From Ornithinibacillus halotolerans (GTDB lineage Bacteria; Bacillota; Bacilli; Bacillales; Amphibacillaceae), in assembly GCF_014637405.1 (NCBI RefSeq), contig NZ_BMEY01000019.1, positions 1-64,000 of the forward strand: a stretch of 64,000 nt of DNA. The letters are read 5' to 3'. Below the pieces are notes generated by a model. It ran no database searches. It saw only the letters and a program-made list of their open reading frames with translations, and had not been told where the DNA came from. This document shows, piece after piece, positions 19,819 through 31,601 of this stretch. Each line of letters begins with the position of its first letter. Within the stretch, counting starts at the first letter, position 1. The translations under genes and the position numbers were made by a program.

Positions 19819-21105
19819 TTATTTAAGTTTTGAAAATGCCTTTCTGGCAGCTTGTATTGTTTTTTCAATATGTTCTTCCGTATGTGCAGTTGATAAGAAT
19901 AGACCTTCAAATTGAGATGGTGGTAAAAAGATCCCCTCTTCAATCATTGTTCGATAATATTGATTAAAGTGTTCTAGATTAGAACTGGAAGCTGTAGCAA
20001 AACTAACGACAGGTTCCTCTGCAAAAAATATGCCAACCATTGAACCAGCTCGATTAATTTGTAATGGAATATGATATTCATCTGCTGCTTTTCTATAACC
20101 TTCAACAAGTAGATCTACTTTTTTATTCATTTCCACATATGAATCTTCCGTTAAAGCATTTAACGTTTCATAACCAGCTGTCATAGCTAATGGATTTCCA
20201 GATAATGTGCCGGCTTGATAAATCGGACCAGCTGGTGCAACTTGTTCCATGATTTCCCGTTTACCACCATAAGCACCGACAGGTAATCCACCACCAATAA
20301 CTTTTCCTAAACATGTAAGGTCTGGTGTCACATCAAAATGTCCTTGTGCACTATGATAACCTACTCTAAATCCTGTCATTACTTCATCAAAAATTAATAA
20401 TGAACCATGTTCCTCAGTAATTTCCCTAAGAAAACGTAAGAAATTATTAATTGGTGGAACAACACCCATATTTCCACAAACAGGTTCTGCAATAACAGCT
20501 GCAATATTATCTCCGAATTTTTCAAAGGCAGTACGAACACCTTCTTGGTCGTTATAAGCTACCGTAATCGTATTTTGTGCTATTGTTTTTGGAACTCCTG
20601 GACTATCTGGCAAGCCCAATGTCGCAACACCAGAACCAGCTTTAATTAATAAGGAATCACCATGTCCGTGGTAACTTCCTTCAAATTTCAAAATTAAATC
20701 TCGCCCAGTATATCCTCTAGCCAGTCGTAAAGCACTCATAGTTGCTTCTGTTCCTGAGTTTACCATACGAACCATTTCAATCGATGGGACACGATCAATG
20801 ACTAATTGAGCTAATTTATTTTCCAATAATGTTGGTGCTCCAAAACTAGTTCCTCTCTCAATTACATCATGAAGTTGACCTACAACTCGTTCATCGGCAT
20901 GCCCAAGAATTAATGGTCCCCAACTTAACACATAATCAATATATTCGTTTCCATCGATATCTTTAATTGTTGCCCCTTTTCCACTTTCCATAAAAATCGG
21001 ATCCATACCTACCGATTTAAATGCTCTGACTGGCGAGTTAACTCCACCAGGCATCAAATTAATTGCTTCTTTGTATGCATCAATTGATTGACTAAAACGA
21101 TCCAT
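19819..21105 (-). CDS. hemL: Glutamate-1-semialdehyde 2,1-aminomutase
   Basis: PLP enzyme that turns glutamate-1-semialdehyde into 5-aminolevulinate, the second step of the C5 haem pathway. The 428-residue product has the PLP-lysine segment [17 protein letters not shown] near residue 265 and the aminotransferase III signatures [11 protein letters not shown] and [14 protein letters not shown]. The ATG at 21105 has GAGGTGG upstream; a longer reading to 21141 would overlap hemB. It is the last gene of the haem operon. Confidence 0.97.
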   Translation of the reverse strand: MDRFSQSIDAYKEAINLMPGGVNSPVRAFKSVGMDPIFMESGKGATIKDIDGNEYIDYVLSWGPLILGHADERVVGQLHDVIERGTSFGAPTLLENKLAQLVIDRVPSIEMVRMVNSGTEATMSALRLARGYTGRDLILKFEGSYHGHGDSLLIKAGSGVATLGLPDSPGVPKTIAQNTITVAYNDQEGVRTAFEKFGDNIAAVIAEPVCGNMGVVPPINNFLRFLREITEEHGSLLIFDEVMTGFRVGYHSAQGHFDVTPDLTCLGKVIGGGLPVGAYGGKREIMEQVAPAGPIYQAGTLSGNPLAMTAGYETLNALTEDSYVEMNKKVDLLVEGYRKAADEYHIPLQINRAGSMVGIFFAEEPVVSFATASSSNLEHFNQYYRTMIEEGIFLPPSQFEGLFLSTAHTEEHIEKTIQAARKAFSKLK

Positions 21106-21125
21106 TATTTCCACCTCATTTATTT

Positions 21126-22106
21126 TTACTCTTGCAACCATTTTGCAACGTCTTTAGCAAAATAAGAGATAATTAAATCTGCACCTGCTCGTTTCATAGA
21201 AGTTAGTTTTTCTAGTACAAGTTCTTTTTCATTAATCCAACCATTCATTGCTGCAGCTTTTACCATGGAATATTCCCCGCTTACATTATAGGCAACGATT
21301 GGAAGGTTAAAGTTGTTTCGAACATCACGTACAACATCTAAATAGGACATCGCTGGTTTGACAATTAGAAAATCAGCGCCTTCCTCCACATCTGATTCCG
21401 CTTCACGCAATGCTTCAAGCCGATTTGCTGGGTCCATTTGATATGTTTTACGATCCCCAAACTGTGGTGTACTGTCTGCTGCATCACGGAAAGGACCATA
21501 GAATGCTGAAGCGTACTTAACTGCATAAGACATAATGGGAATATGTGTATATCCCGCTTCATCTAATCCGTCTCTAATCACTCTCACAAAGCCGTCCATC
21601 ATATTTGATGGAGCAATAATATCAGCACCTGCTTCAACCTGTGAAACCGCAGTCTTAGCTAATAATTTCAATGATTCATCATTATCAACATCTTGATTCT
21701 GAATTACCCCACAATGTCCATGGGAAGTATATTCACATAAACAGGTGTCAGCTACAATTAAGATATCTGGATAGTGTTCTTTTATTACTCTTGTTGCTTC
21801 TTGTACTATTCCGTGATTATGGTATGCTCCACTTCCGACGTCATCTTTACTATTCGGTACACCAAATAAGATAATCGATTTTATTCCAAGATTATGGACT
21901 TCCTTTACTTCTTCTACTAATAAATCTAAAGAAACTTGATAGACATTTGGCATAGATGGAACTTCATTCTTTATATTTTCTCCTTCTACAACAAACATTG
22001 GATAAATAAAATCTTCAACTCTAAGATGATTCTCTCTAACCATGCTTCTCATAGACTGGGATGAACGTAAACGACGATGACGCTTAAAATTCGTGTTAAT
22101 TTGCAT
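21126..22106 (-). CDS. hemB: Porphobilinogen synthase (delta-aminolevulinate dehydratase)
   Basis: Condenses two 5-aminolevulinates into porphobilinogen. The 326-residue product has the zinc-binding cysteines in [12 protein letters not shown] near residue 120, and two Schiff-base lysine segments ([18 protein letters not shown] near residue 195 and [12 protein letters not shown] near residue 250). The start at 22106 follows AAAGGA and begins [14 protein letters not shown]; the longer reading would overlap hemD. It lies 20 bp after hemD and 20 bp before hemL. Confidence 0.97.
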   Translation of the reverse strand: MQINTNFKRHRRLRSSQSMRSMVRENHLRVEDFIYPMFVVEGENIKNEVPSMPNVYQVSLDLLVEEVKEVHNLGIKSIILFGVPNSKDDVGSGAYHNHGIVQEATRVIKEHYPDILIVADTCLCEYTSHGHCGVIQNQDVDNDESLKLLAKTAVSQVEAGADIIAPSNMMDGFVRVIRDGLDEAGYTHIPIMSYAVKYASAFYGPFRDAADSTPQFGDRKTYQMDPANRLEALREAESDVEEGADFLIVKPAMSYLDVVRDVRNNFNLPIVAYNVSGEYSMVKAAAMNGWINEKELVLEKLTSMKRAGADLIISYFAKDVAKWLQE

Positions 22107-22125
22107 TTTTATTAATCCTTTCTTT

Positions 22126-22872
22126 TCAATGATTGCACATGACCTCAATCATACTTTCCGTTGTATATTGAACAGGTGAGATCGTATTTTGAAAACCTAA
22201 CTCTCTTGCTCGAGCCTCTGTTGTATGGCCGATACAAACAATAGTCGTATCTTCTGGAATATCTTCACCTGAAAATTTCACAAAGGCCTCTACAGTGGAT
22301 GGACTAGTAAATGTAATAAAATCCAATTTGACAGATCTTAACACCTTTTGTAATAAAGGTGCCGATTGATCATTGTTTACTGTGTCATAAACGATACAAG
22401 ATTGAAAGCGTACACTTGCTTCTAGTAATCCCTTTGCAATCACATCTCGTGAACGATTGCCTTGCACGAGAAGTACTTGGCCTACCTCTTCATACTGATT
22501 TAGAAATTCTTTCACAAATGTTTCTCCGTCATATATTGATGGGAGAAAATCTGCTTTATAACCATATTTCTCGAGTTGAGCCTCTGTTTTATGTCCAACT
22601 ACTGCAATTTTTATAGGAGGAAGGCTAAGCTGATGATAATTAATGGATTCGAAAAAACAATTTACACCATTTATACTAGTAAAGAAAAGCCAATCAAATT
22701 GTTCTAGTGCTCGTAACATTTTTATATCTTGATTGAAGGTTCTACATGATATCTTTAATAATGGGACCTCATATACATCCGCACCACTCGATTCAAGTTG
22801 TTTTGTGAATTTCTTGGCAAGGCTTTCCTCACGAGTCACTAAAACACTTTTCCCTAATAATGGAGGTTCCAT
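22126..22872 (-). CDS. hemD: Uroporphyrinogen-III synthase
   Basis: Cyclises hydroxymethylbilane with inversion of ring D to give uroporphyrinogen III. The 248-residue product has the two alpha/beta lobes typical of HemD, with [16 protein letters not shown] at the start, [13 protein letters not shown] near residue 66 and [13 protein letters not shown] near residue 185. Sequence conservation is low in this family; position between hemC and hemB makes the call firm. It overlaps hemC by one base. Confidence 0.94.
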   Translation of the reverse strand: MEPPLLGKSVLVTREESLAKKFTKQLESSGADVYEVPLLKISCRTFNQDIKMLRALEQFDWLFFTSINGVNCFFESINYHQLSLPPIKIAVVGHKTEAQLEKYGYKADFLPSIYDGETFVKEFLNQYEEVGQVLLVQGNRSRDVIAKGLLEASVRFQSCIVYDTVNNDQSAPLLQKVLRSVKLDFITFTSPSTVEAFVKFSGEDIPEDTTIVCIGHTTEARARELGFQNTISPVQYTTESMIEVMCNH

Positions 22873-23801
22873 TATTTATCTAACTCCTCTTTAACTTGCT
22901 CAACAATTTCCTTAGCACCTTGACTTAATAATTTCTCCGCTGCTTCTTTTCCAACTTGGATTGGGTCTTCCCCTCTAACAACTTCTTTTAAAATTGTCTT
23001 TCCATCTGGTGTACCAACTAGTGCTTGTAATACAACCTCGTTTTCTTCTAGATAGGCATAACCACCAATTGGAATCTGACAGCCACCTTCTAATAAATTA
23101 AGATAAGTTCTTTCTGCAGTGATCGTTTTCGTTGTATACTCATCATTGATTTTTGCAAGCATCGAACGCAACTCGTTATCATCTTCACGACATTCAATAG
23201 CTAATGCTCCTTGACCTACAGCAGGTAGACAAATCTCAGGTTCTAAATACTCTGTTATAAGTTCTTCATTCAAGCCAACTCGTTTTAAGCCAGAAACTGC
23301 TAAAATAATTGCATCATAGTTCTCTTCGTTTAATTTGCGAATTCTCGTTTCTATATTTCCACGTATCCACTTAATTTCTAAATCTGGTCTAAAGGCCAAA
23401 ATCTGTGCTGCTCTACGTAAACTACTCGTACCTACAACAGCACCTTGTTGTAAATCTTTTAGCTTAATGTCATTTTTAGAGATAAAAGCATCACGATGAT
23501 CCTCTCTAACAGGTATAGAAGAAATAACTAACCCTTCCGGAAGTACAGCTGGCATATCTTTCATGCTATGTACTGCAAAATCAATTTCTTTATCATATAG
23601 AGCTTTCTCTATTTCTTTAACAAATAATCCTTTTCCACCAACTTTAGAAAGTGTTACATCAAGAATTTTATCCCCTTTTGTAACAATTTCCTTTATCTCA
23701 AATTCATTATTAATACCCGCATTTTTCAGTTCATTAATAACCCACTTTGTTTGTGTTAATGCAAGATTACTCGTTCTTGAACCTACGATAATTTTTCTCA
23801 T
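22872..23801 (-). CDS. hemC: Porphobilinogen deaminase (hydroxymethylbilane synthase)
   Basis: Polymerises four porphobilinogens into hydroxymethylbilane on a dipyrromethane cofactor. The 309-residue product begins [17 protein letters not shown], has [13 protein letters not shown] near residue 80, and carries the cofactor-binding cysteine in [14 protein letters not shown] near residue 240. An AGGAGGGG site precedes the ATG. It lies 15 bp after hemX. Confidence 0.97.
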   Translation of the reverse strand: MRKIIVGSRTSNLALTQTKWVINELKNAGINNEFEIKEIVTKGDKILDVTLSKVGGKGLFVKEIEKALYDKEIDFAVHSMKDMPAVLPEGLVISSIPVREDHRDAFISKNDIKLKDLQQGAVVGTSSLRRAAQILAFRPDLEIKWIRGNIETRIRKLNEENYDAIILAVSGLKRVGLNEELITEYLEPEICLPAVGQGALAIECREDDNELRSMLAKINDEYTTKTITAERTYLNLLEGGCQIPIGGYAYLEENEVVLQALVGTPDGKTILKEVVRGEDPIQVGKEAAEKLLSQGAKEIVEQVKEELDK

Positions 23802-23816
23802 CTATGCCCCTCCTAG

Positions 23817-24638
23817 TTAAATATGAAAATTTGAAAACCTACTAAATAAAAAGAAATTAATAATTAAAATAATAAACGCACATGTATTAAATAACGCTAA
23901 TGACCTTCCAGTGAATTTTCGAATAATCTTCAATAAGAAATAAAGGATATAGACCATTAATACAGTAATGGAACCTAATGTCTTAACATCTAACCAGTAA
24001 AACTCCACATCCTCCGTATAAGCCCAACCAAAACCTAAGATAATCCCAATTAATAAAAACGGAACACCGAGAGAAATCATCCGAAATGTAAATTGATGGA
24101 GTCGACTTAAATCACCTAGACGCCATATCCACTTCACTGCTTTTTTCTCTTTCAACAAATAGTACTGTACTAGATACATGATAGAGAATAAAAAAGAAAT
24201 CGTAAAAAATCCATAAGATACGATGGAAAAAGTAATATGTGCAATTAATATTTCATCTACAAGTTTTATCCAATTTTGGTCGATAATATGAGTCCGAGCT
24301 ACTAAGGAAATATGCATTAACAAAATAAAAAAGCCAAATAAATTTATGAAGAACACAATAAAGTCCATCTTAAATAACTTGTTAGTTATTAAAGAAAACG
24401 AAACGAGTACCCATGCATAAAAAAACAAACTATCGGTTAAAGTAGCTATTGGAAAACGGTTATCGATTAGTATAGTCGAAAATAAAAAAACGGTTTGAGC
24501 AATCCAAACCATACTAAGTAACCAGAAGGCTAATTTATTCGCCTTCCGGTTTTCTTGCACAAAATCAAGAAAATAAACAATGATGCTTAATGAATATAAA
24601 AATAAAATACCTTCATAAATCCAACGAACATCGACCAT
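23817..24638 (-). CDS. hemX: HemX, membrane protein of the haem operon
   Basis: Eight-helix membrane protein of the CcsA/CcmC-like assembly family. In B. subtilis HemX lowers the level of the HemA protein. The 273-residue product is hydrophobic throughout and has the conserved segment IAHITFSIVSYGFFTISF in the middle and a Trp-containing helix near the C-terminus (GIILGFGWAYTED). It follows hemA by 20 bp. Confidence 0.92.
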   Translation of the reverse strand: MVDVRWIYEGILFLYSLSIIVYFLDFVQENRKANKLAFWLLSMVWIAQTVFLFSTILIDNRFPIATLTDSLFFYAWVLVSFSLITNKLFKMDFIVFFINLFGFFILLMHISLVARTHIIDQNWIKLVDEILIAHITFSIVSYGFFTISFLFSIMYLVQYYLLKEKKAVKWIWRLGDLSRLHQFTFRMISLGVPFLLIGIILGFGWAYTEDVEFYWLDVKTLGSITVLMVYILYFLLKIIRKFTGRSLALFNTCAFIILIINFFLFSRFSNFHI

Positions 24639-24658
24639 ATGCCTAGTCCTTTACATCA

Positions 24659-26023
24659 TTAATTTGTAGCTAATTTATTAATGAATGAATCTTTATTTTC
24701 TATTGATTTTTGGAATACATCACTTTTCTGTGCTTGTTTTTCAAATTCTTCTTTTACTTGTTCTTCAATTCCAAATATATCTATAAATAATTGTAATGCC
24801 TCAGCAGCCTTTTCCGTTCCTGCTAATTCTTTCGCTTGTGTTATTGGTTCTTTTAATAATTGATTAATAATACTTTTAGTATGTTTACTAATTACTTTCT
24901 TCTCACGTGCTGTTAAATCTGGCATTTTTCGTTCGATACTTTTCATCGTCTCAGCTTGAATAGAAAGTGCTTTATTTCTTAGTGCAGAAATAACTGGAAC
25001 AACTCCTAGTGTTTTCATCCATTCTTTAAAAGTGACAATTTCATTTTCCATCATCATTTCAATTTGGGATGCTGCTTTTTTTCTTGCTTCTAAGTTCTCG
25101 TCCACAATATGTTGTAAATCATCAATATCATATAGGAAAACATTATCTAAATTACTTATCTTAGGATCCAAGTCTCTTGGAACCGCAATATCAATTAAAA
25201 ATAATGGCTTATCTTTACGTTTTTTCATTATTGGTTCTAGCGTTTCCATCGTCATTACATAGGAGTCAGAGCCAGTTGAACTAATTAAAATATCAGTTTC
25301 TGCTAATACCTCGTTTAACTGATCTATTTGCTTTGCATTTGCATGAAACTTTTTGGCTAAGATGTTAGCTTTCTCTAATGTTCGATTTACAACGGTTATC
25401 TGTGTATTTCCAGAACCTTGTAGATTCTTAGCAGCAAGTTCCCCCATCTTACCGGCACCAAGTATAACTACATGTTTATTATCTAAAGTTCCAAAGATTT
25501 TCTTGGCAAGTTCTACTGCAGCATAACTTACCGATACTGCATGTTCCCCAATTGCAGTATTACTTTGTGACCGTTTAGCAAATGTAATTGCTTGTTTGAA
25601 CAATTCATTAAATATCGTACCAGTAGCATGAATTTCCTGTGAAGTTAGAAATGCTTGTTTCACTTGGCCTAGTATTTGTGTTTCACCTAATACCATAGAA
25701 TCTAGACCAGATGTTACTTTAAATAAATGTTCTAGTGCACCGTCATCTTCAGTTATTCGTAAAAAGGCAGAAAACTCCTCTTTATCGATTTCAAACCAAT
25801 CTGCTAGAAATTGTTTGATATAATATCGACCAGTATGCAGCTGATCAACTACAGCATAAATCTCAGTACGGTTACATGTTGATATAATAACATTTTCAAG
25901 AATACTTTTACGTTCTTTTAATGCTTCCATTGCTTCCTGAAGAGAGTTTTCTGAGAAAGTTAGTTTTTCTCTAATTTCAACAGGTGCTGTTTTGTAATTT
26001 AAACCAACTTTTAATATATGCAA
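24659..26023 (-). CDS. hemA: Glutamyl-tRNA reductase
   Basis: NADPH-dependent reduction of glutamyl-tRNA to glutamate-1-semialdehyde, the committed step of haem synthesis. The 454-residue product has the catalytic cysteine in [12 protein letters not shown] near residue 50, a Rossmann domain with [16 protein letters not shown] near residue 190, and a C-terminal helical dimerisation domain. The TTG start follows GGAGGAG at the right spacing. It is the first gene of hemA-hemX-hemC-hemD-hemB-hemL. Confidence 0.97.
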   Translation of the reverse strand: MHILKVGLNYKTAPVEIREKLTFSENSLQEAMEALKERKSILENVIISTCNRTEIYAVVDQLHTGRYYIKQFLADWFEIDKEEFSAFLRITEDDGALEHLFKVTSGLDSMVLGETQILGQVKQAFLTSQEIHATGTIFNELFKQAITFAKRSQSNTAIGEHAVSVSYAAVELAKKIFGTLDNKHVVILGAGKMGELAAKNLQGSGNTQITVVNRTLEKANILAKKFHANAKQIDQLNEVLAETDILISSTGSDSYVMTMETLEPIMKKRKDKPLFLIDIAVPRDLDPKISNLDNVFLYDIDDLQHIVDENLEARKKAASQIEMMMENEIVTFKEWMKTLGVVPVISALRNKALSIQAETMKSIERKMPDLTAREKKVISKHTKSIINQLLKEPITQAKELAGTEKAAEALQLFIDIFGIEEQVKEEFEKQAQKSDVFQKSIENKDSFINKLATN

Positions 26024-26078
26024 CGTTTCTCTCCTCCAAATTTATTGCTCACACGTCATTCATTTAAAATACGACCAT

Positions 26079-26084
26079 AGTATA
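26079..26084 (-). promoter_or_regulatory. Extended -10 promoter candidate for hemA
   Basis: TATACT preceded by TGT on the minus strand, with no good -35. The start would lie near 26072, about 50 nt before the hemA TTG. I looked for a PerR box, known upstream of hemA in B. subtilis, and did not find a convincing one. Confidence 0.45.
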
Positions 26085-26255
26085 ACATAGGAAAAGCTAT
26101 AAATTATTAACTTTCTATGAACAGAATATGAAATAATTGTGATATTATAAAATGAGTGTTACAGATGTACTCTATCACATCAAAGCATATACAATCAAGA
26201 AGTCGGAATTCAATCTTTGTTCAATACCATTATGTCCTTATAGGAGGTGTTCTAT

Positions 26256-26735
26256 TTGAAAAATAAGAATAAGTTAACAGCCTACTTATTAATTGGTATT
26301 GGGCTTTATTTTCTTTTAAGACAATTAAAATTACCAATTTTTACAGATTTTTATTCTTGGCCTACCATTTTAATAATTATTGGAGTTACATTATTGATTT
26401 ATAGTTTTAAAGCAAAGGAATACAACCATTTACTTGGCGGAACTATATTATTCGGGATTGGTATACATTTTCATGGGATTAAATATTATAATTTTTGGAT
26501 CGATCATTGGGCAGTCTATCCACTTATTGTTGGAGTGGGATTCATAGTGCGCTATATTAAGACAAAACAAGGTTTACTTCCTGGACTTATATTAGTTGCC
26601 ATAGCCTGTGTCTTTATCTTCTCTATAAATATGCCAGAATGGCTTAATTGGGTATATGATGTTTTTGATGTTATTCAATTATACTGGCCAATTCTTTTAA
26701 TTATTTTTGGTATATACTTATTAAAGAAAAAATAA
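26256..26735 (+). CDS. LiaI/LiaF-like transmembrane protein
   Basis: A 159-residue membrane protein made of paired short hydrophobic helices with repeated GIGLYFLL/GIGIHFHG/IFGIYLLKKK ends, the pattern of the LiaI-LiaF-like (DUF5668) transmembrane region. Members are often near envelope-stress regulators, but none is present here. The TTG at 26256 is the likely start because AGGAGG lies 8 nt upstream; a GTG three codons earlier is inside that site. B. subtilis has the membrane protein gene ysxD at this place between hemA and ysxC; this may be its counterpart, but I cannot confirm homology. Confidence 0.7.
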   Translation: MKNKNKLTAYLLIGIGLYFLLRQLKLPIFTDFYSWPTILIIIGVTLLIYSFKAKEYNHLLGGTILFGIGIHFHGIKYYNFWIDHWAVYPLIVGVGFIVRYIKTKQGLLPGLILVAIACVFIFSINMPEWLNWVYDVFDVIQLYWPILLIIFGIYLLKKK

Positions 26736-26766
26736 ATGGTTTTGGGTAGTCTCCCCAAAACCATTT
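26734..26766. terminator. Shared bidirectional terminator
   Basis: A 12-13-bp stem AAATGGTTTTGGG/CCCAAAACCATTT between two convergent genes, overlapping the stop of the LiaI-like gene and 2 bp from the ysxC stop. It can serve both strands. Confidence 0.8.
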
Positions 26767-26768
26767 CC

Positions 26769-27353
26769 TTAACCAATATATTTACTTAATATTCTCCACG
26801 CTTCCTCTTTACCTTCACCTGTTTCCGATGAAAATGGTAAAACAACGTCGCCTTTTTCAATTTGCAATGTGTTGATTGTTCGCTTTAAATACTGAGCTCT
26901 TTTTCCTTTTGGAATTTTATCTAACTTAGTTGCTACTACAATTACCGGTAATTCATAATGTTTTAGAAAATCATACATCATAATATCGTCATTTGTAGGT
27001 GCGTGGCGTATATCGGTAATTAATAGAACGGCTTCCAAGTTTTCTCGATTGATGAAGTATTCCTCCATCATTTTACCCCATTTTTCACGTTCTGTTTTTG
27101 ATACTTTTGCATAGCCATATCCTGGAACATCCACAAAGTAAAACGATTCATTGATTCGATAGAAATTAATAGTTTGTGTTTTACCAGGTTTAGATGAAGT
27201 TCTTGCAAGACTCTTTCTACTAATTAACTTATTAATAAAGGATGATTTTCCTACATTAGATCGACCAGCTAGCGCAATTTCAGGAAGTCGGTCATCAGGA
27301 TACTGTTTTTGACTAACGGCACTTATTACAATTTCTGCATTTGTTACTTTCAT
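26769..27353 (-). CDS. ysxC: Ribosome biogenesis GTPase YsxC/EngB
   Basis: Essential small GTPase involved in assembly of the 50S subunit. The 194-residue product has G1 [12 protein letters not shown] near residue 32, G3 DVPGYGYA near residue 75, G4 TKLDK near residue 145 and G5 SSETG near residue 175. It starts 1 bp after the lonA stop, so the two are probably coupled, as in B. subtilis. Confidence 0.97.
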   Translation of the reverse strand: MKVTNAEIVISAVSQKQYPDDRLPEIALAGRSNVGKSSFINKLISRKSLARTSSKPGKTQTINFYRINESFYFVDVPGYGYAKVSKTEREKWGKMMEEYFINRENLEAVLLITDIRHAPTNDDIMMYDFLKHYELPVIVVATKLDKIPKGKRAQYLKRTINTLQIEKGDVVLPFSSETGEGKEEAWRILSKYIG

Positions 27354-27354
27354 G

Positions 27355-29670
27355 TTATTCCTCCACTAGGGCATGTTTTAATACTTGATCAAGATGGTTA
27401 ACTGGAATAAAGGTTAGATCGTTTCGAACACTCTCCGGTATATCATCTAAATCCTTTTTATTATCTTCTGGAAATAGAACAGTAGTAATACCAGCACGAT
27501 GAGCACTTAATGATTTTTCCTTTAATCCTCCAATTGGTAATACGCGCCCTCTTAATGTAATTTCTCCAGTCATAGCAACTTCTTTCTTTACAGCACGGTT
27601 AGAAAGTGCAGATACAAGTGCAGTTGCCATTGTAATTCCCGCAGATGGGCCGTCTTTAGGTGTTGCTCCTTCTGGAACATGTATATGAATGTCATACTTT
27701 TCGTAAAAATCTTCTTCAATTCCAAGTTCCTTAGCTCTTGAGCGAATATAACTAAATGCAGCTTGTGCAGACTCTCTCATCACCTCTCCCAGTTTACCTG
27801 TTAGAGTTAATTTACCTTTACCTGGATAATGAGATACTTCAATAGATAATGTGTCACCACCAGCTGACGTATATGCTAGACCGGTTGCAGCACCAATTTG
27901 GTCTTCTTTTTCCATTTGTCCATATCGAAATATTGGTTTACCTAATAATTCTTCTAAACTTTTTTCCGTAACAATAACTCGTTTCTTTTCTTCAGACACT
28001 ACTAATTTCGCAGCTTTACGGCATATTTTTGCAATCTGTCTTTCTAAAGTACGAACACCTGCTTCACGAGTGTATCTTCGAATCACTTTTAATAGCGCTT
28101 CATCCCGAATTTGCAAATTGCTCTTCTTTAAGCCATTCTCTTTAAGTTGCTTCGGAAAAAGATGTTCTTTAGCAATATGAAGTTTTTCAATTTCTGTGTA
28201 GCCTGATAAAGAAATAAGTTCCATTCGATCCAATAATGGACCAGGGATATTGTTAACAAAGTTTGCTGTTGCAATAAATAGAACATTCGATAAATCATAC
28301 GGTTCTTCAATAAAATGATCACTAAAACTATTATTTTGTTCTGGATCCAGTACCTCCAACATTGCAGAAGATGGATCACCACGGAAATCATTGGACATTT
28401 TATCAATCTCATCTAGTAAGAAGACCGGATTAATTGTTTTGGCTTTTTTCATACCTTGTATGATTCTTCCTGGCATCGCACCGATATACGTTCTTCTATG
28501 CCCTCTAATTTCAGCTTCATCACGAACCCCTCCTAAGGAGATTCGTACAAAATTACGATTAACCGATCGCGCAATAGAACGAGCTAATGAGGTCTTACCT
28601 ACACCAGGTGGTCCTACTAGACATAAAATAGGGCCTTTTAGTGAATTAGTTAATTTTTGTACAGCTAAGTATTCTAATATTCGTTCCTTTACCTTATCTA
28701 GACCATAATGATCTTTATCTAGTATTTCTTGAGCAAAAGTAATATCAATTGTATCCTGCGATTGATTTGTCCAAGGAAGTACTAATAACCATTCTAAGTA
28801 ATTACGAATTACTGAACTCTCGGCTGAGGATTGTGGAACTTTCTCATATCGATCTAGTTCTTTTAATGCGACTTCCTTAATACGCTGAGGCATATCAGAT
28901 GATTCAATTTTCTTTCGCAAATCACTTACTTCACCAGATTTACCATCTTTATCTCCTAATTCTTTCTGTATTGCCTTCATCTGCTCACGGAGATAGTATT
29001 CTTTTTGGGTTTTCTCCATCGAAGATTTAACACGCTGTCCAATTTTCTTTTCTAGATCTAAAACTTTTTTTTCATTTGAGATTAAGTTAATTAAATACTT
29101 TAATCTTTCTTCTCTATTGATAATTTCAAGTATCTCTTGTTTCTCTTTTAATTTGAGAGAAAGATGTGAAGTAATAATATCGGCAAGTCTGCCAGGCTCC
29201 TCAATATCAAGTACAGAAGTTAATGTTTCTTTCGTAATCTTTCTAGAGACTTTCACATACTGCTCAAATAATTTTATAATACTTCTCATGAGCGCTTCTT
29301 CCTCTATGTGATCTCCTTTTTCTTCTTCCAACTCTTGTACTTCCACCACAAATTCATTTTCGTCATCTATATATCGAATAATCTCACCACGATGTAATCC
29401 TTCTACAAGAACACGAAAAGTACCATTAGGAAGCTTTAGCATTTGTTTAATTTTTGCCAATGTACCAATACGATAGATTTCTTCTGCTTTTGGTTCATCA
29501 ATGCTTACTTTCTTCTGAGCAGCAAGAAAGATAATTTGATCATCGACCATCGCTTTTTCTAAGGCTGCTACAGACTTGTCACGTCCAACATCTAAATGTA
29601 ATACCATTGTCGGAAAGACTAATAAGCCACGTAATGGGAGGAGGGGAACTTGTACTGAATTCTTTATCAT
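27355..29670 (-). CDS. lonA: ATP-dependent protease LonA
   Basis: Soluble AAA+ serine protease that degrades misfolded and regulatory proteins. The 771-residue product has the N-terminal LAN domain (about 1-200), a coiled-coil linker, Walker A GPPGVGKT near residue 350, Walker [10 protein letters not shown], and the proteolytic domain with catalytic Ser in [12 protein letters not shown] (near 675) and Lys in [14 protein letters not shown] (near 718). It has a TGGAGGT site before the ATG. In B. subtilis lonB lies between clpX and lonA; here a terminator and promoter gap replaces it. Confidence 0.98.
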   Translation of the reverse strand: MIKNSVQVPLLPLRGLLVFPTMVLHLDVGRDKSVAALEKAMVDDQIIFLAAQKKVSIDEPKAEEIYRIGTLAKIKQMLKLPNGTFRVLVEGLHRGEIIRYIDDENEFVVEVQELEEEKGDHIEEEALMRSIIKLFEQYVKVSRKITKETLTSVLDIEEPGRLADIITSHLSLKLKEKQEILEIINREERLKYLINLISNEKKVLDLEKKIGQRVKSSMEKTQKEYYLREQMKAIQKELGDKDGKSGEVSDLRKKIESSDMPQRIKEVALKELDRYEKVPQSSAESSVIRNYLEWLLVLPWTNQSQDTIDITFAQEILDKDHYGLDKVKERILEYLAVQKLTNSLKGPILCLVGPPGVGKTSLARSIARSVNRNFVRISLGGVRDEAEIRGHRRTYIGAMPGRIIQGMKKAKTINPVFLLDEIDKMSNDFRGDPSSAMLEVLDPEQNNSFSDHFIEEPYDLSNVLFIATANFVNNIPGPLLDRMELISLSGYTEIEKLHIAKEHLFPKQLKENGLKKSNLQIRDEALLKVIRRYTREAGVRTLERQIAKICRKAAKLVVSEEKKRVIVTEKSLEELLGKPIFRYGQMEKEDQIGAATGLAYTSAGGDTLSIEVSHYPGKGKLTLTGKLGEVMRESAQAAFSYIRSRAKELGIEEDFYEKYDIHIHVPEGATPKDGPSAGITMATALVSALSNRAVKKEVAMTGEITLRGRVLPIGGLKEKSLSAHRAGITTVLFPEDNKKDLDDIPESVRNDLTFIPVNHLDQVLKHALVEE

Positions 29671-29841
29671 TATGTATGTACCTCCAATAATATAAATTTC
29701 ATTCTAATAAGTATGTATACTAAACAAGTTTATAGAAGTGTGTTAGCTTTGTAAATTAATTATAAAGTTAACCTTAGTTTACCCTTATCATAATTAACTA
29801 ATTCTATCTTTACTTACCGTTTAAGTTGAAACAAAAAAGGA

Positions 29842-29907
29842 CTGACTAGGGACTTTTTCTTTCCATAACAGATAAATATCTGGTAAGGAGCCAATAATCC
29901 TAGTCAG
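29842..29907 (-). terminator. Two-tier terminator downstream of clpX
   Basis: An outer 9-bp stem CTGACTAGG/CCTAGTCAG encloses 48 nt with an inner stem CAGAT/ATCTG, and is followed by a U-run on the minus strand. It begins 24 bp past the clpX stop. The geometry matches the hemL and yshB terminators. Confidence 0.75.
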
Positions 29908-29931
29908 CCTTCTAAGTCATATTATGCTTAA

Positions 29932-31209
29932 TTATGCACTTTCTTTTGGTAATTTTGTAAACTCATCTATTACCGTTCCATCAGAAAAATATAGCTTAGG
30001 TCTGCCATTTTCGTTCGTTACTGTTTCCTTAGTTATTACACATTTCGTAATATCTTCTCTTGAAGGAAGTTCGAACATTACTTCAAGCATTATTGATTCG
30101 ATAATGGAACGTAATCCTCGAGCACCGGTTTTTCGTTCAATTGCTTTTTTAGCAATTTCCACTAATGCTTCGTCTTCAAATTCTAATTCTACATTATCCA
30201 TCTGGAATAATTTTTGATATTGTTTAACAAGTGCATTTTTTGGCTTTGTTAATATTTCGACTAATGCCTCTTCATCTAATGGCTCTAAGCTACCAATAAC
30301 AGGTAATCTCCCTATAAATTCAGGAATTAAACCGTATCGATGTAAATCCTCAGGCAATACTCGTGCAAGCAGTTGGCCTTTATCTAAATCCTCTTGCTTC
30401 TCATTAGCACCAAAGCCAATAACTTTTTTCCCAAGTCTTCTCTTAATTACTTGTTCAATACCATCAAATGCCCCACCACAAATAAATAGGATATTTGTTG
30501 TATCAATCTGAATGAATTCTTGGTGTGGATGCTTACGCCCACCTTGAGGTGGAACACTTGCTACAGTTCCTTCAAGGATTTTCAGAAGGGCTTGCTGAAC
30601 CCCTTCACCAGATACGTCTCTCGTAATCGATGGATTTTCTGATTTACGGGCAACCTTGTCTATTTCATCGATATAAATAATTCCCTTTTCGGCTTTTTCT
30701 ATGTCATAATCTGCTGCTTGTATTAATTTCAATAGAATATTTTCTACATCTTCACCAACATAACCTGCCTCTGTTAACGAGGTAGCATCAGCCATTGCAA
30801 ATGGAACATTTAAAATACGTGCTAGTGTTTGTGCAAGTAATGTTTTTCCACTTCCTGTCGGTCCAATCATCGCTATGTTACTTTTTGATATTTCAACATC
30901 ATCATTGTTCTTTGGTGAGTTAATACGTTTATAGTGATTGTATACAGCTACAGATAAATTCTTTTTAGCTTTTTCCTGACCAATTACATAATCGTCTAGA
31001 ATTTCACAAATTTCCTTAGGCTTTGGAACTTCTTTAAATTCTAATTCTTCCTCTGTACCTAATTCTTCTTCTACAATTTCTGTGCAAAGCTCTATACATT
31101 CATCACATATATAAACGCCAGGACCAGCAACTAGCTTTCGAACTTGTTCTTGGCTTTTCCCACAGAACGAACATTTCAGCTGTCCTTTTTCATCATTAAA
31201 TTTAAACAT
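29932..31209 (-). CDS. clpX: ClpX, ATP-binding specificity subunit of ClpXP
   Basis: AAA+ unfoldase that feeds substrates to ClpP. The 425-residue product has an N-terminal zinc-binding domain (CSFCGKSQ...CDECIELC, about 11-40), Walker A GPTGSGKT near residue 118, Walker [10 protein letters not shown] near residue 180 and the ClpP-docking loop with IGF ([10 protein letters not shown]) near residue 268. The ATG at 31209 ([13 protein letters not shown]) follows GGGGTG; an in-frame GTG four codons earlier lies within that site. Confidence 0.98.
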   Translation of the reverse strand: MFKFNDEKGQLKCSFCGKSQEQVRKLVAGPGVYICDECIELCTEIVEEELGTEEELEFKEVPKPKEICEILDDYVIGQEKAKKNLSVAVYNHYKRINSPKNNDDVEISKSNIAMIGPTGSGKTLLAQTLARILNVPFAMADATSLTEAGYVGEDVENILLKLIQAADYDIEKAEKGIIYIDEIDKVARKSENPSITRDVSGEGVQQALLKILEGTVASVPPQGGRKHPHQEFIQIDTTNILFICGGAFDGIEQVIKRRLGKKVIGFGANEKQEDLDKGQLLARVLPEDLHRYGLIPEFIGRLPVIGSLEPLDEEALVEILTKPKNALVKQYQKLFQMDNVELEFEDEALVEIAKKAIERKTGARGLRSIIESIMLEVMFELPSREDITKCVITKETVTNENGRPKLYFSDGTVIDEFTKLPKESA

Positions 31210-31270
31210 TAATTTTTTCACCCCTAAAGTTTCTGGTCAGATAACACAAACGTAAAGTTAACTATTAGCT

Positions 31271-31298
31271 ATCATATCAGAAGCAGTTTTTAAAACAA
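31271..31298 (-). promoter_or_regulatory. Promoter candidate for clpX
   Basis: On the minus strand -35 TTGTTT (31293-31298), a 16-bp spacer and -10 TATGAT (31271-31276) preceded by TGA. The start near 31264 would give a leader of about 55 nt. Confidence 0.5.
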
Positions 31299-31544
31299 AA
31301 TAAAATACATTAATTTTCTGTATAAAATTTTGATTATATTCATTTAAGTTAATTTTCAAGTGGAGTAATCATAACCATATCCATACAGTTTATATTTTAT
31401 TATTATATATAGTATATGTCACTATGCCCAATAAAATTGACAATGATTCGCAAAGTAAAATACTTTGTTTATTATCATACTAAAAAATTGTGAAAAATAC
31501 TAAGGAATCGCATTGGTTAGGATATTATTATCTTTGGTTAAAAA
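31299..31544. other. AT-rich intergenic spacer, nothing further seen
   Basis: Between the clpX promoter and the tig terminator the sequence is very AT-rich. I see no open reading frame with a ribosome binding site, no hairpin of note and no repeat. Confidence 0.6.
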
Positions 31545-31572
31545 AACAAGGTACGAATTTCGCACCTTGTTT
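31545..31572 (-). terminator. Terminator downstream of tig
   Basis: The stem ACAAGGTGCG/CGTACCTTGT (one G-T pair) is followed by seven U on the minus strand, 30 bp past the tig stop. Confidence 0.8.
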
Positions 31573-31601
31573 GTCTTGTATATTATCAGTTTGTAATATA
31601 A

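Noticed and set aside
26095-26115. Possible PerR box upstream of hemA
   Set aside because: The AT-rich stretch matches the PerR consensus poorly in both halves; not reported as an operator.
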